From Archangium sp. (GTDB lineage: Bacteria > Myxococcota > Myxococcia > Myxococcales > Myxococcaceae), in the NCBI GenBank assembly GCA_030695565.1, contig JAUYRZ010000063.1:62001-126000 (forward strand): DNA of 64,000 bases, in the 5' to 3' direction. The notes under the pieces were generated by a model. It worked only from the letters and a program-made list of their open reading frames with translations, was not told the origin of the DNA and searched no databases. The stretch's first letter is position 1; each line of letters opens with the position of its first letter. This document shows, piece after piece, positions 16,925-24,170 of the stretch. The translations under genes and the position numbers were made by a program.

Positions 16925-17788
16925 CTAGCCTTTTTTACCGACGTTGAAGGACAGGTTGACCGAGTTCCCCGAGTGACCCGACTTGAAGGGCCACTTCTGG
17001 AGCTCTTTGAGCAGGCACTCCTGCAGGCCGCTGTCTTTCAGATCCGGGTTGTCGACCCACACCTTCGAGACCTTGCCCGCCTCGGCGATGGAGAACTCGA
17101 TGGGGATCTTCAGGTACACCCCGGGCTTCGCCACCGTCTTGATGCAGGGAATCAGGCTCGACTTGTTGCGGGCGACCACCGCGTTGATGCCCGCTTCATC
17201 GACCTCACCCATCGACATGCCATCGGGGTCGGAGTTGCCCAGCGGCGGTTTGGTGGTGGGGTTCTTCGGCGGGTTGTTGCCCACCGGAGGCCGGTTCGCG
17301 ATGGGCGCGTTGCCCACCGGCGGCTTCTTGGTGGAGCCCTGGTAGTCGACCAGCTCGTCATCCACCCGGCGCTTGGCCTTGGAGATCGAGGGCGCGTCGA
17401 TGGTGATGTCGCCCCAGGCCAGCTCTTCGGCCGTCTTGCCGTTGGGCGTGTGCACGGCCAGGTAGCTGCCCAGCACCGCGACCACGATGCCTAAGGTGAC
17501 CAGCACGCCTGCGCCGATGCCCAGCGCACGGGTGAGCTTCTTCTTCTGTTCGGACTGGTGCTCGTGGGCGTGCGCGTCGACGCGCTTCTTCGCCTCCGAC
17601 TTGGCGACGTGCACCTTGAAGTCGGCGATCTCGGAGACCTTCACGAAGCGCCCCGAACCGAGCAGCTGCACTTCGCTTTGCGGGAGCAATTCACCCGCGT
17701 ACAGCTTGTCGATGATCTGCTGCGAAGCGACGGGACCCAGGATCAGGTCACCTTCGCGAAACAACCAGCCCTGATCATTCGGCCCCAT
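16925..17788 (-). CDS. GYF_2 (DUF4339) membrane protein with AgmX-like C-terminal domain
   Basis: 287 residues. Residues 1-58 form a GYF_2/DUF4339 domain: WLFREGDLILGPVASQQI, then LYAGELLPQSEVQ. A basic segment follows, then a membrane helix at about 89-112. The linker (about 150-195) repeats Pro-Pro-Val/Leu-Gly-Asn units. The C-terminal ~95 residues (AVVARNKSSLIPCIKTV to KWPFKSGHSG) match the AgmX/PglI-type domain, with two Cys that may form a disulfide. The expected topology is a cytoplasmic GYF and a periplasmic AgmX domain. A partner for proline-rich peptides on the cytoplasmic side is a reasonable inference. Confidence 0.82.
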   Translation of the reverse strand: MGPNDQGWLFREGDLILGPVASQQIIDKLYAGELLPQSEVQLLGSGRFVKVSEIADFKVHVAKSEAKKRVDAHAHEHQSEQKKKLTRALGIGAGVLVTLGIVVAVLGSYLAVHTPNGKTAEELAWGDITIDAPSISKAKRRVDDELVDYQGSTKKPPVGNAPIANRPPVGNNPPKNPTTKPPLGNSDPDGMSMGEVDEAGINAVVARNKSSLIPCIKTVAKPGVYLKIPIEFSIAEAGKVSKVWVDNPDLKDSGLQECLLKELQKWPFKSGHSGNSVNLSFNVGKKG

Positions 17789-17845
17789 GGAGGCCGCATT
17801 GTGGAGTCGGCGACCCAGAGGCGCAACTGGCGAAATCGCCAGCGC

Positions 17846-18016
17846 TCAGTCGTTCAACTTCTCTTCGTACTTCTCCAGCAGATCGCTGATGGCCTCGCGG
17901 AGGTATTCGCTCTGGCGGATTCGCGTCTCCTTCGAGAGATCCTTGAGCATCTCGAGGCGGTCACGGTTGAGACGAAAAACCACGGAGGTGAGACGGGCGT
18001 TGTCGTTCATGTGCAT
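17846..18016 (-). CDS. Ribbon-helix-helix (CopG-like) DNA-binding protein
   Basis: About 56 residues from ATG 18016 (ATG 18010 is equally possible). The strand SVVFRLNRDRLEML, followed by helices LKDLSKETRIRQSEYLREAISDLLEKYEE, is the ribbon-helix-helix pattern of small dimeric repressors. These usually regulate their own promoter. An 8-base inverted repeat covers the start codon (18006-18033), consistent with that. No toxin gene is adjacent on the same strand: neighbours are a membrane protein and an OMP, so I would not call it an antitoxin without further evidence. Confidence 0.82.
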   Translation of the reverse strand: MHMNDNARLTSVVFRLNRDRLEMLKDLSKETRIRQSEYLREAISDLLEKYEEKLND

Positions 18017-18033
18017 ACATGGTCTCACATGAA
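18006..18033. promoter_or_regulatory. Candidate operator for the ribbon-helix-helix regulator
   Basis: Perfect inverted repeat TTCATGTG (18006-18013) and CACATGAA (18026-18033), 12-base spacer, overlapping the regulator's start codons. Spacing is compatible with two dimers of a ribbon-helix-helix repressor. Confidence 0.4.
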
Positions 18034-18082
18034 ACAACGTGGTCAAAAAAACACGCGATCTCGTGGAGGAACATCGCGTTGC

Positions 18083-18096
18083 TGATCAGCTGATCA
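18083..18096. promoter_or_regulatory. 14-base perfect palindrome upstream of the RHH gene
   Basis: TGATCAGCTGATCA lies between the OMP stop (18106) and the regulator start. It could be a second operator or part of the OMP 3' end. An AT-richer stretch with a run of seven T on the minus strand lies between it and the regulator. Confidence 0.35.
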
Positions 18097-18105
18097 ACTT
18101 CGTGA

Positions 18106-18696
18106 TCATTCGAAGACGTAGGTCCGAAACTGGACACCGGCCATGACTTCGAACGAGAGCCGCAACGAGGTCGCCCCTCCGAGCTGGCCGCCGAGCTGCG
18201 CGTACACGCCCATCACCGGCAGAAAATCGAACTGCACGCCGAACGCGCCGCGCACTCCGAAGGCCAGAAACGGCGTCACGTGCGCGGCGAGCTCGAGATC
18301 GAAGAACGTCTTCCACTGCTCGTAGCCGATGCTGTTGCGAAGGCCGGCGTAGAACGAACCGCCGAACGCCGTGAGCGGGCTCACGCCCGGGCTCAAACGG
18401 CCTGCGAGGCGCAGCTCGTTGTGATCGCTCAAGGACAGGGTGGCGCCCACCTCGATGGGGAGACGAAGGCCACGTTCCCCGTTGGCGCCGGTGGTCACCG
18501 CGGCGACGACCTCGCCCCCGAAGGCGACGGTGAGCCCGAGCGAGCCGCGGTGATCGTACCGCTCGTCGGCAAACGCAGCGCTCGACGCGAGCGCCACCAC
18601 GAAGAAGGCGCCAAGAGCACTCGAGGAAGCACCTCTACCTCGCGCTGGCGGTGGCAGCTCGACTGCGCTCGATGCGAACGGTGGCGAGGCGAACAT
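18106..18696 (-). CDS. Outer-membrane beta-barrel-like protein
   Basis: 196 residues from ATG 18696, which overlaps the upstream stop as TGATG. A long n-region precedes a clear signal (LGAFFVVALASSAAFA, cleavage near residue 44). The mature part alternates hydrophobic strands with Gly turns (SLGLTVAFGGEVVAAV, then LRLPIEVGATLSL, FGVRGAFGVQFDF) and ends in an aromatic-rich strand FRTYVFE. This suggests an 8-stranded outer-membrane barrel, though the final residue is Glu, not the usual Phe. Its coupling to the MYXO-CTERM lipoprotein suggests both work at the cell surface. Confidence 0.7.
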   Translation of the reverse strand: MFASPPFASSAVELPPPARGRGASSSALGAFFVVALASSAAFADERYDHRGSLGLTVAFGGEVVAAVTTGANGERGLRLPIEVGATLSLSDHNELRLAGRLSPGVSPLTAFGGSFYAGLRNSIGYEQWKTFFDLELAAHVTPFLAFGVRGAFGVQFDFLPVMGVYAQLGGQLGGATSLRLSFEVMAGVQFRTYVFE

Positions 18697-21260
18697 CAGC
18701 TGCGGCGACGGCGCAGCAACGCAAGTGCTCCGAGCGCGAGGAGCTCGAGGCCCCCGGTCGCCGAACAACCGCTGCGCTGCGTGAGCTCGGGCACCTGCTC
18801 GACCGCCTCGGGACGAACGGCCACCTGCGCGGCGCGGTAGATCGACTGGCCCACGTTGCCGAACTCGTCGCGGGCGAACACGGTCACCCCACCCTGCACT
18901 TCGATGGCCGACAACGAGATGTCACGCGCCGGGCCGAAGCCGGAGCTCGAACCTTCACCCACCCGGTAGGCGAACTCGAGCCGGTCGGCCGAGATCACGT
19001 CGCGCGCGGTCACCACCAGCAGGTCGTGCTCGAGATCGGGCCGCAGGCTGAGCTCAGGCGCTTCCCAGTCGACCATGAAGCCCACGTCTTTCTGCGACGA
19101 GATCGCGTGCGGATCTTCAGCGATGCGCGAGCGCACGTGGATCACGTGGCGGCCCTGAATGAGGAAGCGCGGGTGCGAGACGGTCAGCTCGTTGGCCTGC
19201 GCGGGCACGAAGTCGGTCCACATACCGTCGTCGATCTTGAAGGAGTACTCCGGGCTGCCTGACGCGCCGAGCGTGCGCACGTCGAGCACCGCTTCGGGCC
19301 AGGGCAACGCGTGACCGGAGAGGCGCATGTCCTCCGACTTCGGCATGCGGCTGTGCTTGAGCGCCACGGCGACTTCCGGCGCGGCCACCGCGCACATGCC
19401 GTTGAGCGGGAGCAACGTCGCGTAGATGCCGAGGTGGTTGTAGGCCTCGGTGCCGGTGATGCGGCCGACGCCCTTCACCTCGTTCACCTTGAGCTTGAAC
19501 GCACCGAGCGCGGGCAACGCGAAGCCCGACAGGCCTCCGGCGAGTGCGGGCTCAGCGAGGCCGATCACCGCGGGCACCAGGTCTGCGAGCACCTGCGGGT
19601 CTTCAGCGAGGATCTCTGCGTTGGCCGTGCGGATGTTGGTGATGAGCGAGCGCAGATCACCCAGCGCCGGCGCCACCTTGTCGCAGCCCTCGAAGATGAG
19701 CGAGATGGGCAGAGAAATGTCGGCGGTCAGCGTGAACAGCCGCGCGAAGCGGTCATCGATCATCGCGTAGAAGTCGATGCTCAGGTCAGGCAGGGTGATC
19801 AGCAGCAGCGGCTTGATTGGCTTCTTGGTGACCGGGTCGTACGTGCCTTCGCCCACCACCACCTGCGGCGGGCGCGCGGGGCGCAGCACCACCATCATCG
19901 GAGCGTCTTTGCCGTCTCGGGTGGCCAGCTTGCCCAGCGACGGCAGGAACGTCTTGAAGAGGCCCGTGTTGATCAGGCCCACGCTCTCCGAGGAGAGGTT
20001 CAGGCAGAGCGCGCCCGACTGCTGCGCGGCCCAGAAAGCGTTGTTGAGGAAGTTCGACGAGAGGCCCAGGCCCACGTGGTAGCCGGAGTTCGGCGTGGCC
20101 TCTGCGTCGAAGTCGGGGAAGGCCACCATGGTCATCGGCGGCGCGGCCTGCGGCGGCACACAATCGGAGATCGAGTTGGGCTGAATGCCCACGCGCGTTC
20201 CGAAGCTCATGCCCGCGTTCATCTGCACGCTGGCCCCCGCGGCGAGCGAGAGCTGAATGCCCGCTTCGGCCGGCGCTCCGAACGAACCGAGCAGCGCGCC
20301 CATGTTCATGGTGCCTTCCACGCCCAGGAAACGCGGCACGCACTGGGTGCTGGTGCCCAGCAGACAGACCTTGCGTGAGCTGTCGCAGGTCGACGCCACG
20401 TTGGTGCCATCGGTGGTGCGAGGACAATCGGCGTTGGTCTGACAGGCCCAGCAGGTCTGCCCCGCCACGGCCGCGCGAACCTGAGTCTGCAGCGGCCCGG
20501 AGATCTGCTGCAGCACGAAGGTCTTGATGGGGTCCCAGTCGGCGCCGTCGCACGCGAAGCTGCAGAAACCACCCTCAGAGCTCAACGAGAGGTCATCGGG
20601 GTCGAGACAAGACGGCTTGGCCGGGGCACCGCTGGCACCGCAGATCTGCGTGCCGTTGATGGTGGTCACCTCGAAGGCGAGCAGCTTGTCGAAGCGGGTG
20701 TCGATGCTGAACTTCACCGTCGCGGTGAGGCGGTTGTCGTTGGGGTTCGCGCGCGCGGTGTTGAAGTCGATGCTGCACTTCAGGTCGCACAGGGTGTGCG
20801 GGTTGGTCAGGTAGATCTTGCCGGTGTTGATGTTGAGCTGAACGGTGGCGTCGAGCAGATCGGGCGCACGGGGCGCGAGCGAGAAGCCGGTCATGGTGAC
20901 GGCCACGTTGGCGGGCACGTCTTTGGTGTCGCACCGCGCGTCGCTGCGACCGCCGGTGGGGCCGCCCTGGTCGGCGATGTACACGTCGCCGATCACCGAG
21001 ATGCTCTGCATGCTGCAGGGGATCGGCAAGGCCAACGTGCCGCCGGGCGCGAAGGCCTGAATCAGCGTCTGCCAATTCTGGTTGAGGTAGTTGATGCCGC
21101 CGGCCGACAGGCGAATGTTGATCGCGTTGTCGTTCTTCGGGCCCGTGTAGCGGGTGCCCGCGGGAAACGGCGTGAGCGTGGAGCAGCCCGAGCCCGTGCC
21201 TGAACAGCTCAGGCCCACGAGCACCAGCAACACGAGTCCTGATCGGGCAGACCTATGCAT
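18696..21260 (-). CDS. Large lipoprotein with MYXO-CTERM tail
   Basis: 854 residues from ATG 21260. Residues 1-20 are a lipoprotein signal (SGLVLLVLVGLSC). The body is beta-rich with Cys-rich inserts (ACQTNADCPRTTDG, CDSSRKVC), a pattern of myxobacterial surface proteins. The last residues read SGCSATGGLELLALGALALLRRRRS: a Cys, a hydrophobic helix and an Arg cluster, the MYXO-CTERM signal recognised by the myxobacterial rhombosortase-type sorting system. Having both a lipobox and MYXO-CTERM is unusual and suggests attachment or processing at both ends. The coupled downstream gene is a barrel-like protein. Substrate or ligand unknown. Confidence 0.85.
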   Translation of the reverse strand: MHRSARSGLVLLVLVGLSCSGTGSGCSTLTPFPAGTRYTGPKNDNAINIRLSAGGINYLNQNWQTLIQAFAPGGTLALPIPCSMQSISVIGDVYIADQGGPTGGRSDARCDTKDVPANVAVTMTGFSLAPRAPDLLDATVQLNINTGKIYLTNPHTLCDLKCSIDFNTARANPNDNRLTATVKFSIDTRFDKLLAFEVTTINGTQICGASGAPAKPSCLDPDDLSLSSEGGFCSFACDGADWDPIKTFVLQQISGPLQTQVRAAVAGQTCWACQTNADCPRTTDGTNVASTCDSSRKVCLLGTSTQCVPRFLGVEGTMNMGALLGSFGAPAEAGIQLSLAAGASVQMNAGMSFGTRVGIQPNSISDCVPPQAAPPMTMVAFPDFDAEATPNSGYHVGLGLSSNFLNNAFWAAQQSGALCLNLSSESVGLINTGLFKTFLPSLGKLATRDGKDAPMMVVLRPARPPQVVVGEGTYDPVTKKPIKPLLLITLPDLSIDFYAMIDDRFARLFTLTADISLPISLIFEGCDKVAPALGDLRSLITNIRTANAEILAEDPQVLADLVPAVIGLAEPALAGGLSGFALPALGAFKLKVNEVKGVGRITGTEAYNHLGIYATLLPLNGMCAVAAPEVAVALKHSRMPKSEDMRLSGHALPWPEAVLDVRTLGASGSPEYSFKIDDGMWTDFVPAQANELTVSHPRFLIQGRHVIHVRSRIAEDPHAISSQKDVGFMVDWEAPELSLRPDLEHDLLVVTARDVISADRLEFAYRVGEGSSSGFGPARDISLSAIEVQGGVTVFARDEFGNVGQSIYRAAQVAVRPEAVEQVPELTQRSGCSATGGLELLALGALALLRRRRS

Positions 21261-21351
21261 GAAGAACGACCTCCCAGCGGCCGGTGAAGAAGAGCGCGCA
21301 GCGTAGCAGCACCCTGCCCGTCGGAGGGGCCCGACCGCCTGACTCAATGCG

Positions 21352-22251
21352 TCAGGTGAGCACCGGGAGCGCGATCGCCCCTGGTTTGAGGGCGTCGTTG
21401 AGCCGGCCCGAGCGGAAGGGCTCGAGATCCACGGCCACGAAGGTGAAGCCCTGCGCCTTGATGGCCTGGTTCACGGCCTCGCGGGTGGTGGGGTCGAGCA
21501 TGCGCGCGAGCTCTTCGGCGCCCAGCTCGAGCCGCGCGACTTCGTTGTGGTAGCGCACGCGGAAGTTCACGAAGCCCAGGGCGCGCACGGCTTTCTCTGC
21601 CGAGCCGACTTGCTTGAGGCGCTCCACGGTGACCTGCGTGCCGTACGGGAGGCGCGACGCGAGGCAGGCCATCTGCGGCTTGTCCCAGGTGGGGAGATCG
21701 AGGCGCTTCGACCAGGCGCGCACTTCAGCCTTGGTGAGCTGCGCTTCGGCCAGCGGAGAACGCACCGCGTGTTCGGCCGCCGCCTTGTGACCGGGGCGGT
21801 GATCCTTCTTGTCGTCGGCGTTGAAGCCGTCGAGCACCACGGCGAGCCCCAGCTCAGCGCGGTGTTTACTGGTGATCGCGTAGAGCTCGGTCTTGCAGAA
21901 GTAGCAGCGGTTCGAAGGGTTCGCGGCGTAGCGCGGGTCGTCGAGCTCCTTCGAGTCGACCAGCACGTGCTTCGCGCCGATCTTCGCGGCGAGCTCTTCG
22001 GCTTCTTTGGCTTCATCAGGCGCGACCGAAGCGGAGATGGCGGTCAACGCGATGGCCCGTTCACCCAGCTGTTCGACGGCCAGCTTGAGCACCAGCGCCG
22101 AGTCGACCCCTCCCGAGAAGGCGATCAACGCAGAGCCGTGAGCCCGCAGCGCCGCTCTCAAGCCTTCGACCCGGTCGGCTGACTGGGCGCACAGGGCATC
22201 GACCTGTGCATCGGAGAGAACGGGCTGCTGCGGCAGGGCGATTGACGACAT
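21352..22251 (-). CDS. larE: LarE-family ATP-dependent sacrificial sulfur transferase
   Basis: 299 residues. LarE adenylates then sulfurates pyridinium-dicarboxylate during synthesis of the NPN (nickel-pincer) cofactor of lactate racemase. The PP-loop SGGVDS is at 46-51. Three cysteines (C116 and C119 in NRCYFCK, C196 in MACLASRLPYG) match LarE versions that carry a [4Fe-4S] cluster and can recycle sulfur rather than sacrifice a Cys. No larB or larC is in the window. It ends the sulfur cluster, 48 bases after the APS-kinase-like gene. Other sulfuryl acceptors are possible. Confidence 0.88.
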   Translation of the reverse strand: MSSIALPQQPVLSDAQVDALCAQSADRVEGLRAALRAHGSALIAFSGGVDSALVLKLAVEQLGERAIALTAISASVAPDEAKEAEELAAKIGAKHVLVDSKELDDPRYAANPSNRCYFCKTELYAITSKHRAELGLAVVLDGFNADDKKDHRPGHKAAAEHAVRSPLAEAQLTKAEVRAWSKRLDLPTWDKPQMACLASRLPYGTQVTVERLKQVGSAEKAVRALGFVNFRVRYHNEVARLELGAEELARMLDPTTREAVNQAIKAQGFTFVAVDLEPFRSGRLNDALKPGAIALPVLT

Positions 22252-22299
22252 GCCGGTTGGATAGCGAAGCAGCGCCGGAGAGTCGAGCGCGACGCCTGC

Positions 22300-23004
22300 T
22301 TACTTCTTCTTCTTCTTGGCAGGCGCGGCGGGCTTGGCGGCCTTGGCAGGCTTGGCGGCCTTGGCAGCCTTGGCCGGAGCGACCGTCTTGGCAGGCTTGC
22401 CCGGCTTGACCTTCTTGGGGTTCGGGTTCGCCTTCATCTTCGTGCCCGTGATGACCTTGAGCTCGTCGGGGGTCATGTACGAGAGATCGAGCAGCGACTG
22501 GAACACCTTGAGGCCGCCCTCCTCGATGCTGTCGATGTTGGAGGCCACGATGACTTCAGCCGAGCTGGGCGGCTGGTAGGGCTCGGTGATCCCCACGAAG
22601 TTGGGGATCTCGCCGGCCAGCGCCTTCTTGTACTTGCCGGTGGTGTCGCGCTTGATGAGCTCGTCGGTCGGGCAGTCGACGTAGACCTCGATGTACCGCT
22701 GAATGCGGCGGCGGTTGTCGTCGCGCGACTGCTTGTCCGGGCTCGCACAGGCGACCAGGGTGGCCACGCCGTTGCGGGTCAGCGCATCGGCGACGAAGCC
22801 CAGGCGGCGCGCGATGACCATGCGCTCTTCCTTGGTGTCGCCTTCGATTTCCTTCCAGAGGTCGTCCTGGAGGTCGTCTTCATCGAGGATCTCGACCTTG
22901 CGGCCGACCTGGCGCAAACGCGCTTCGATGTACTGCGAGAGCGTGCTCTTTCCCGCTCCCAACATCCCCGTCAGCCAGACCGTGAAGCCCGTCTCTTGCG
23001 CCAT
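22300..23004 (-). CDS. APS-kinase-like P-loop protein with histone-H1-like tail
   Basis: 234 residues from ATG 23004. APS kinases phosphorylate adenylylsulfate to PAPS. Walker A GMLGAGKS is at 13-20. RRLGFVADALTRNG (67-79), EVYVDCPTDELIKRD (106-120) and FVGITEPYQPP (136-146) align with the APS-kinase pattern. The usual DGDxxR substrate motif reads DEDDLQ (41-46), so sulfate chemistry is uncertain. Residues 190-234 are almost only Lys, Ala and Pro, ending in five Lys, like histone H1 or AlgP tails that bind nucleic acid. Probably co-transcribed with larE; a separate promoter may lie at 23077-23110. Confidence 0.8.
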   Translation of the reverse strand: MAQETGFTVWLTGMLGAGKSTLSQYIEARLRQVGRKVEILDEDDLQDDLWKEIEGDTKEERMVIARRLGFVADALTRNGVATLVACASPDKQSRDDNRRRIQRYIEVYVDCPTDELIKRDTTGKYKKALAGEIPNFVGITEPYQPPSSAEVIVASNIDSIEEGGLKVFQSLLDLSYMTPDELKVITGTKMKANPNPKKVKPGKPAKTVAPAKAAKAAKPAKAAKPAAPAKKKKK

Positions 23005-23076
23005 TGCTGTCAGCTCCGATGCAGAAAGGCCCCGCAAAACCTTAAGGAATGCCGCTGCGGGCAGAAAAGTCGCGGC

Positions 23077-23082
23077 CTTATA
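23077..23082 (-). promoter_or_regulatory. Possible -10 element for the APS-kinase-like gene
   Basis: TATAAG on the minus strand within the AT-richer 122-base gap upstream of ATG 23004, 73 bases from the start. No convincing -35 is present at 17-18 bases: the sequence there is close to TACAGA. Confidence 0.25.
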
Positions 23083-23126
23083 GTCTAAAGCACTCGATTT
23101 CTGTACAGGAAAGAACCGGAGTGCGT

Positions 23127-23663
23127 TCAGGTGCTCGTTATTGCTGTGGATTTTGGCACGTGTGAACACGCTGGAACGGCGCCGGTTTCGAACCGATCAC
23201 CCCGCCAATGCACGATTCCGAGCGCGTCGGACCACCCCAGAATGAGCCGTTGGGCGGTCAAGGCGGCGAGGCTGCCCACCGGTCCACCGGGGGGTTCGCA
23301 GCCCAGGGTCAGGCGCACCTTTTCCCAACAGGCGTCACACGCAGCGGGGGTGCGAAAGGCCACTCCCGCGCCCACCACCACCTGCGTCGGGGCGGTCGAA
23401 ACGAGCTCCAGGGGAAGCAGGTCGAGCACCGGCGTCAGGGCCGAGGGCTCCAACGGGGTGTGGGCGAAGAACCCGCTCAAGGCGTGGTCTGACGTGCGTT
23501 CGATCGGCGTGCCTCCCGCCGCCAGCCAGGCCAGCGCATCGTCGATCGCCGCGCTGCTGCCCCACACGCGCACGGGGGAGACCAGGAGCTTCTCCTGCCC
23601 TTTGCCTCCCACTTCACGCAGCAGGATCTGCCGGCCGTAGCGGACGATCTGATCTTCGCGCAT
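23127..23663 (-). CDS. Degenerate ThiF/MoeB-like protein (pseudo-E1)
   Basis: 178 residues from ATG 23663 (TGATG overlap with the upstream carrier gene). The N-terminus DQIVRYGRQILLREVGGKGQEKLL matches the start of MoeB/ThiF; R11 corresponds to MoeB Arg14, which contacts ATP in the opposite subunit. After VRVWGSS the nucleotide-binding GxGGxG is missing (SSAAIDDALAWLAAGG instead). The C-terminal part keeps CDAC (109-112), like one half of the MoeB zinc site, and SLAALTAQRLILGW, equivalent to the GSLQAMEA helix. It is a shortened paralogue (usual length about 250), probably catalytically dead but able to pair with the full E1 next door. Confidence 0.78.
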   Translation of the reverse strand: MREDQIVRYGRQILLREVGGKGQEKLLVSPVRVWGSSAAIDDALAWLAAGGTPIERTSDHALSGFFAHTPLEPSALTPVLDLLPLELVSTAPTQVVVGAGVAFRTPAACDACWEKVRLTLGCEPPGGPVGSLAALTAQRLILGWSDALGIVHWRGDRFETGAVPACSHVPKSTAITST

Positions 23664-23935
23664 CAACCACCTGCCATCGCGGCGACCAGCACCACCAGCT
23701 CGGTCGCACCCAGCGGCCGGGCGAGGCCTTCGTCACTGCGCACGTCGTCTTCGCCCACGAAGATGCCCACCGTGCGCTTGAGCTTGCCGGCGCCGGTGAA
23801 GAGTTGGGGCCGCAGCTCGGGGTGCGCGCGGCACACCGACTCCAGCGCTTCGGCGACCGTGGCGCCCTCGACGGCAAGCTTCGCGCGGCCCGCAGCGCGG
23901 GGGCGAAGGGCCGCAGGGAGTTCGACGACAGGCAT
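23663..23935 (-). CDS. MoaD/ThiS-like sulfur carrier, CysO-type
   Basis: 90 residues with the beta-grasp fold expected of ubiquitin-like carriers and the C-terminal Gly-Gly that becomes a thiocarboxylate. The final stretch (FVGEDDVRSDEGLARPLGATELVVLV, then AAMAGG) resembles CysO and MoaD. The order E1-TusA-carrier-pseudo-E1 suggests it is adenylated by the cluster's E1. No cysM or Mec+ protease, which accompany CysO, is in the window. The start overlaps the TusA-like stop by one base and its stop overlaps the pseudo-E1 start, so translation is coupled throughout. Confidence 0.9.
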   Translation of the reverse strand: MPVVELPAALRPRAAGRAKLAVEGATVAEALESVCRAHPELRPQLFTGAGKLKRTVGIFVGEDDVRSDEGLARPLGATELVVLVAAMAGG

Positions 23936-24159
23936 CAGTGGTGCACCCGCAAGGTGAGCTTCGAGGTGCCGTCTTCCAGCTGCAGAAGCGAGAGCACCTC
24001 GTGACCTTCTTCGACCGCGCTGCGCGGCACGTTGGTCAACGGCTCGTGGCCGCGCAGGATCACCTCGAGCGTGGCGCCGTCTTCCAGCGCTTCGACGGCC
24101 AGCTTCACGCGCACGTAGGTCATCGGGCAGACCTCTCGGGTGATGTCGATGGTGGGCAT
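23935..24159 (-). CDS. TusA-like sulfurtransferase
   Basis: 74 residues from ATG 24159, with GGGAGA upstream; a longer in-frame start would overlap the E1 gene. The active-site motif CPMTYVRVKLAVEAL (Cys 11) is the TusA/SirA/YedF signature: the Cys accepts persulfide sulfur from a cysteine desulfurase or rhodanese and passes it on. It sits between the E1 and the carrier gene, consistent with delivering sulfur to the carrier's Gly-Gly end. TusA members have roles in tRNA thiolation and in molybdopterin or sulfur oxidation; context favours cofactor or amino-acid sulfur transfer here. Confidence 0.92.
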   Translation of the reverse strand: MPTIDITREVCPMTYVRVKLAVEALEDGATLEVILRGHEPLTNVPRSAVEEGHEVLSLLQLEDGTSKLTLRVHH

Positions 24160-24170
24160 CGAAGTCTCCC

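Noticed and set aside
17846-18696. Toxin-antitoxin module around the RHH protein
   Set aside because: The neighbours are a membrane GYF/AgmX protein and a barrel protein; no toxin fold is adjacent.
19311-20378. 355-residue plus-strand frame inside the MYXO-CTERM gene
   Set aside because: Antisense; the opposite strand has lipobox and MYXO-CTERM signals and coherent coding. No start site.
23131-23640. 169-residue plus-strand frame over the pseudo-E1 gene
   Set aside because: The minus-strand frame has clear MoeB/ThiF similarity and coupled starts; the plus frame has none.
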